64,000 nt of DNA from Firmicutes bacterium HGW-Firmicutes-14 (GTDB lineage: Bacteria; Bacillota; Thermincolia; Thermincolales; UBA2595), in NCBI GenBank assembly GCA_002840275.1, contig PHAB01000001.1, positions 62,001 to 126,000 of the forward strand, written 5' to 3'. The translations under genes and the position numbers were made by a program. This document shows positions 62,711 through 64,000 of this stretch, one piece after another (within the stretch, counting starts at the first letter, position 1; every line of letters starts with the position of its first letter). Under the pieces are notes generated by a model, which was not told the DNA's origin, made no database searches, and saw only the letters and a list, made by a program, of their open reading frames with translations.

Positions 62711-64000
62711 ATGGAGCCTAAAGGTTATCTCGCATTTGTATTACATGCTCACCTGCCCTATGTCCGGCATCCTGAGCATGAGTTTTTTTTGGAGGAAAGG
62801 TGGTTTTACGAGGCTGTTACGGAGTGTTATATCCCCCTGATCCATGTTTTCGAATCCCTGGTGAATGACGGGGTGGATTTTCGCCTTACTATGTCCATAA
62901 CCCCTCCGTTGATGTCAATGTTTACAGATGAACTGCTTCAGCAGAGGTATTCGAAGCATATTACCAGACTGATAGAACTGGCGGAAAAGGAAGTAGAACG
63001 CACTAAACATGAGCATCACATTCATAAAACAGCCAAAATGTACAGAAACATGTTTATTGAGGCCAGCCGTACTTTCCACGAAAGATATCACAGGAATCTG
63101 ATGAATGCCTTCAAGAAATTTCAGGACGCGGGATTCCTGGAGATAATTACATGTGGGGCAACCCATGGCTATTTCCCTTTGCTGGGGGTCCACAGGGAGA
63201 GCCTGAGGGGACAGGTTGGGGTTGCCGTGGACCAGTATACCCGGGTGCTTGGCCGAAAACCCCGGGGAATATGGCTTCCCGAATGTGGTTATAAACCTGG
63301 AGATGACGAGATACTGAATGAATTTGGTCTCAGGTATTTTTTTGTTGACACTCACGGAATAATGCATGCCGAGACCCGCCCTAAATACGGCATTTATGCT
63401 CCTGTTTATTGCCCTTCAGGGGTTGCAGCTTTTGGCAGGGATACCGAAACATCCAAACAGGTCTGGAGCATGGATGAGGGGTACCCGGGCGATTACGATT
63501 ACCGGGAATACTACAGGGATATCGGATGGACCCTGGATTATGAATATATTAAACCTTATATCCATCCCAACGGACAGCGCATCAATACCGGGATAAAATA
63601 TTACCGGATTACAGGCAAAACCGAGGACAAGCAGCCCTATGTCCCGGAACATGCCGCTAATAAGGCGGCAATCCATGCCGGAAACTTTATGTTTAACCGG
63701 GAAAAACAAGTGGAATTCCTGGCCGGAATAATGGACCGGAAACCAATAATCGTATCTCCATATGATGCTGAACTTTTTGGCCATTGGTGGTTCGAGGGTC
63801 CCTGGTTCTTAAACTATCTGATCAAAAAAATCGCTTATGACCAAACAGTAATCAAACTTATAACACCCAGCGAATACCTCTTGAAATACCCCGTTAACCA
63901 AAGGACTGTTCCCTGTTCATCCAGCTGGGGGTTGAAAGGTTACCATGAAGTCTGGCTGGAAGGAAGCAATGATTGGATTTATCCACACTTGCATAAGGCT
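62711..64000 (+). CDS. GH57 family 1,4-alpha-glucan branching enzyme-like, cut by window edge
   Basis: The first 430 residues of a GH57/DUF1957 protein. It starts YLAFVLHAHLPYVRHPE, then SITPPLMSMFTDELL, GIWLPECGY with the nucleophile Glu, and SPYDAELFGHWWFEGPWFL with the catalytic Asp. GH57 branching enzymes create alpha-1,6 branches in glycogen; some members are amylases. The C-terminus lies beyond the window. AAAGGA precedes the ATG; it follows DUF4912 by 27 bases, in one operon. Confidence 0.9.
   Translation, partial: MEPKGYLAFVLHAHLPYVRHPEHEFFLEERWFYEAVTECYIPLIHVFESLVNDGVDFRLTMSITPPLMSMFTDELLQQRYSKHITRLIELAEKEVERTKHEHHIHKTAKMYRNMFIEASRTFHERYHRNLMNAFKKFQDAGFLEIITCGATHGYFPLLGVHRESLRGQVGVAVDQYTRVLGRKPRGIWLPECGYKPGDDEILNEFGLRYFFVDTHGIMHAETRPKYGIYAPVYCPSGVAAFGRDTETSKQVWSMDEGYPGDYDYREYYRDIGWTLDYEYIKPYIHPNGQRINTGIKYYRITGKTEDKQPYVPEHAANKAAIHAGNFMFNREKQVEFLAGIMDRKPIIVSPYDAELFGHWWFEGPWFLNYLIKKIAYDQTVIKLITPSEYLLKYPVNQRTVPCSSSWGLKGYHEVWLEGSNDWIYPHLHKA

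Overview
The window reads as chromosomal DNA of an anaerobic, low-to-mid GC Gram-positive bacterium of the class Clostridia, most likely Peptococcaceae or Desulfotomaculum-like (inference). The reasons are the many S-layer-homology (SLH) surface proteins, a Tad pilus locus without an outer-membrane secretin, a selenocysteine formate dehydrogenase, the DUF6323/DUF6179 pair, a CIRCE element, and strong TTGACA/TATAAT promoters with AGGAGG-type ribosome sites. No rRNA, tRNA, insertion sequence or CRISPR array was recognised.

Layout. 1-3.8 kb: the first codons of htpG leave the left edge on the minus strand behind a promoter and a perfect CIRCE; a glutamate-synthase-like flavoenzyme and the DUF6323/DUF6179 pair follow. 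3.8-14.9 kb: one minus-strand operon for a Tad-type pilus (cpaB, tadZ, cpaF, tadB, tadC, flp, tadE), followed by three paralogous 81-82 aa membrane proteins, a large polytopic protein, a TadG-like protein and two SLH lipoproteins that probably tie the machine to the cell wall. 15.1-21 kb: a formate dehydrogenase operon (fdhA with in-frame UGA, fdhB, NrfD-like fdhC, fdhE), divergent from the pilus operon. 21-29 kb: a fic pseudogene, a 1332 aa SLH/beta-helix protein, two TetR regulators, and a TetR/membrane/flavodoxin operon. 29-34 kb: carB and a PurF-like protein that lacks the N-terminal catalytic Cys.

34-49 kb is a surface-protein and accessory region: a copper-amine-oxidase-N/propeller protein, a TetR-controlled FMN reductase operon, two giant GLUG/Ig/SLH proteins, a MalT-type LuxR regulator, a RelE/Phd toxin-antitoxin cassette that appears inserted in the 3' end of that regulator, and several remnants of SLH, GLUG and LuxR genes. 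49-57 kb: a Phd-Uma2 fusion, an SPFH protein, a GLUG remnant, a rifampin phosphotransferase-like enzyme, a second toxin-antitoxin pair, and an RlmD/RlmCD methyltransferase. 57-64 kb: a long hairpin element, an unknown two-gene unit, a CPBP protease, and a glycogen/alpha-glucan group (GH15, DUF4912, GH57) that runs off the right edge.

The two most distinctive signals are local duplications. In the pilus operon, a small membrane gene was copied together with the tail of tadE, and decayed tadE tails remain. In the surface-protein region, a [LuxR 3' end - double hairpin - GLUG/SLH gene] module occurs twice, and one copy is split by a 671-bp toxin-antitoxin cassette flanked by 14-bp direct repeats.
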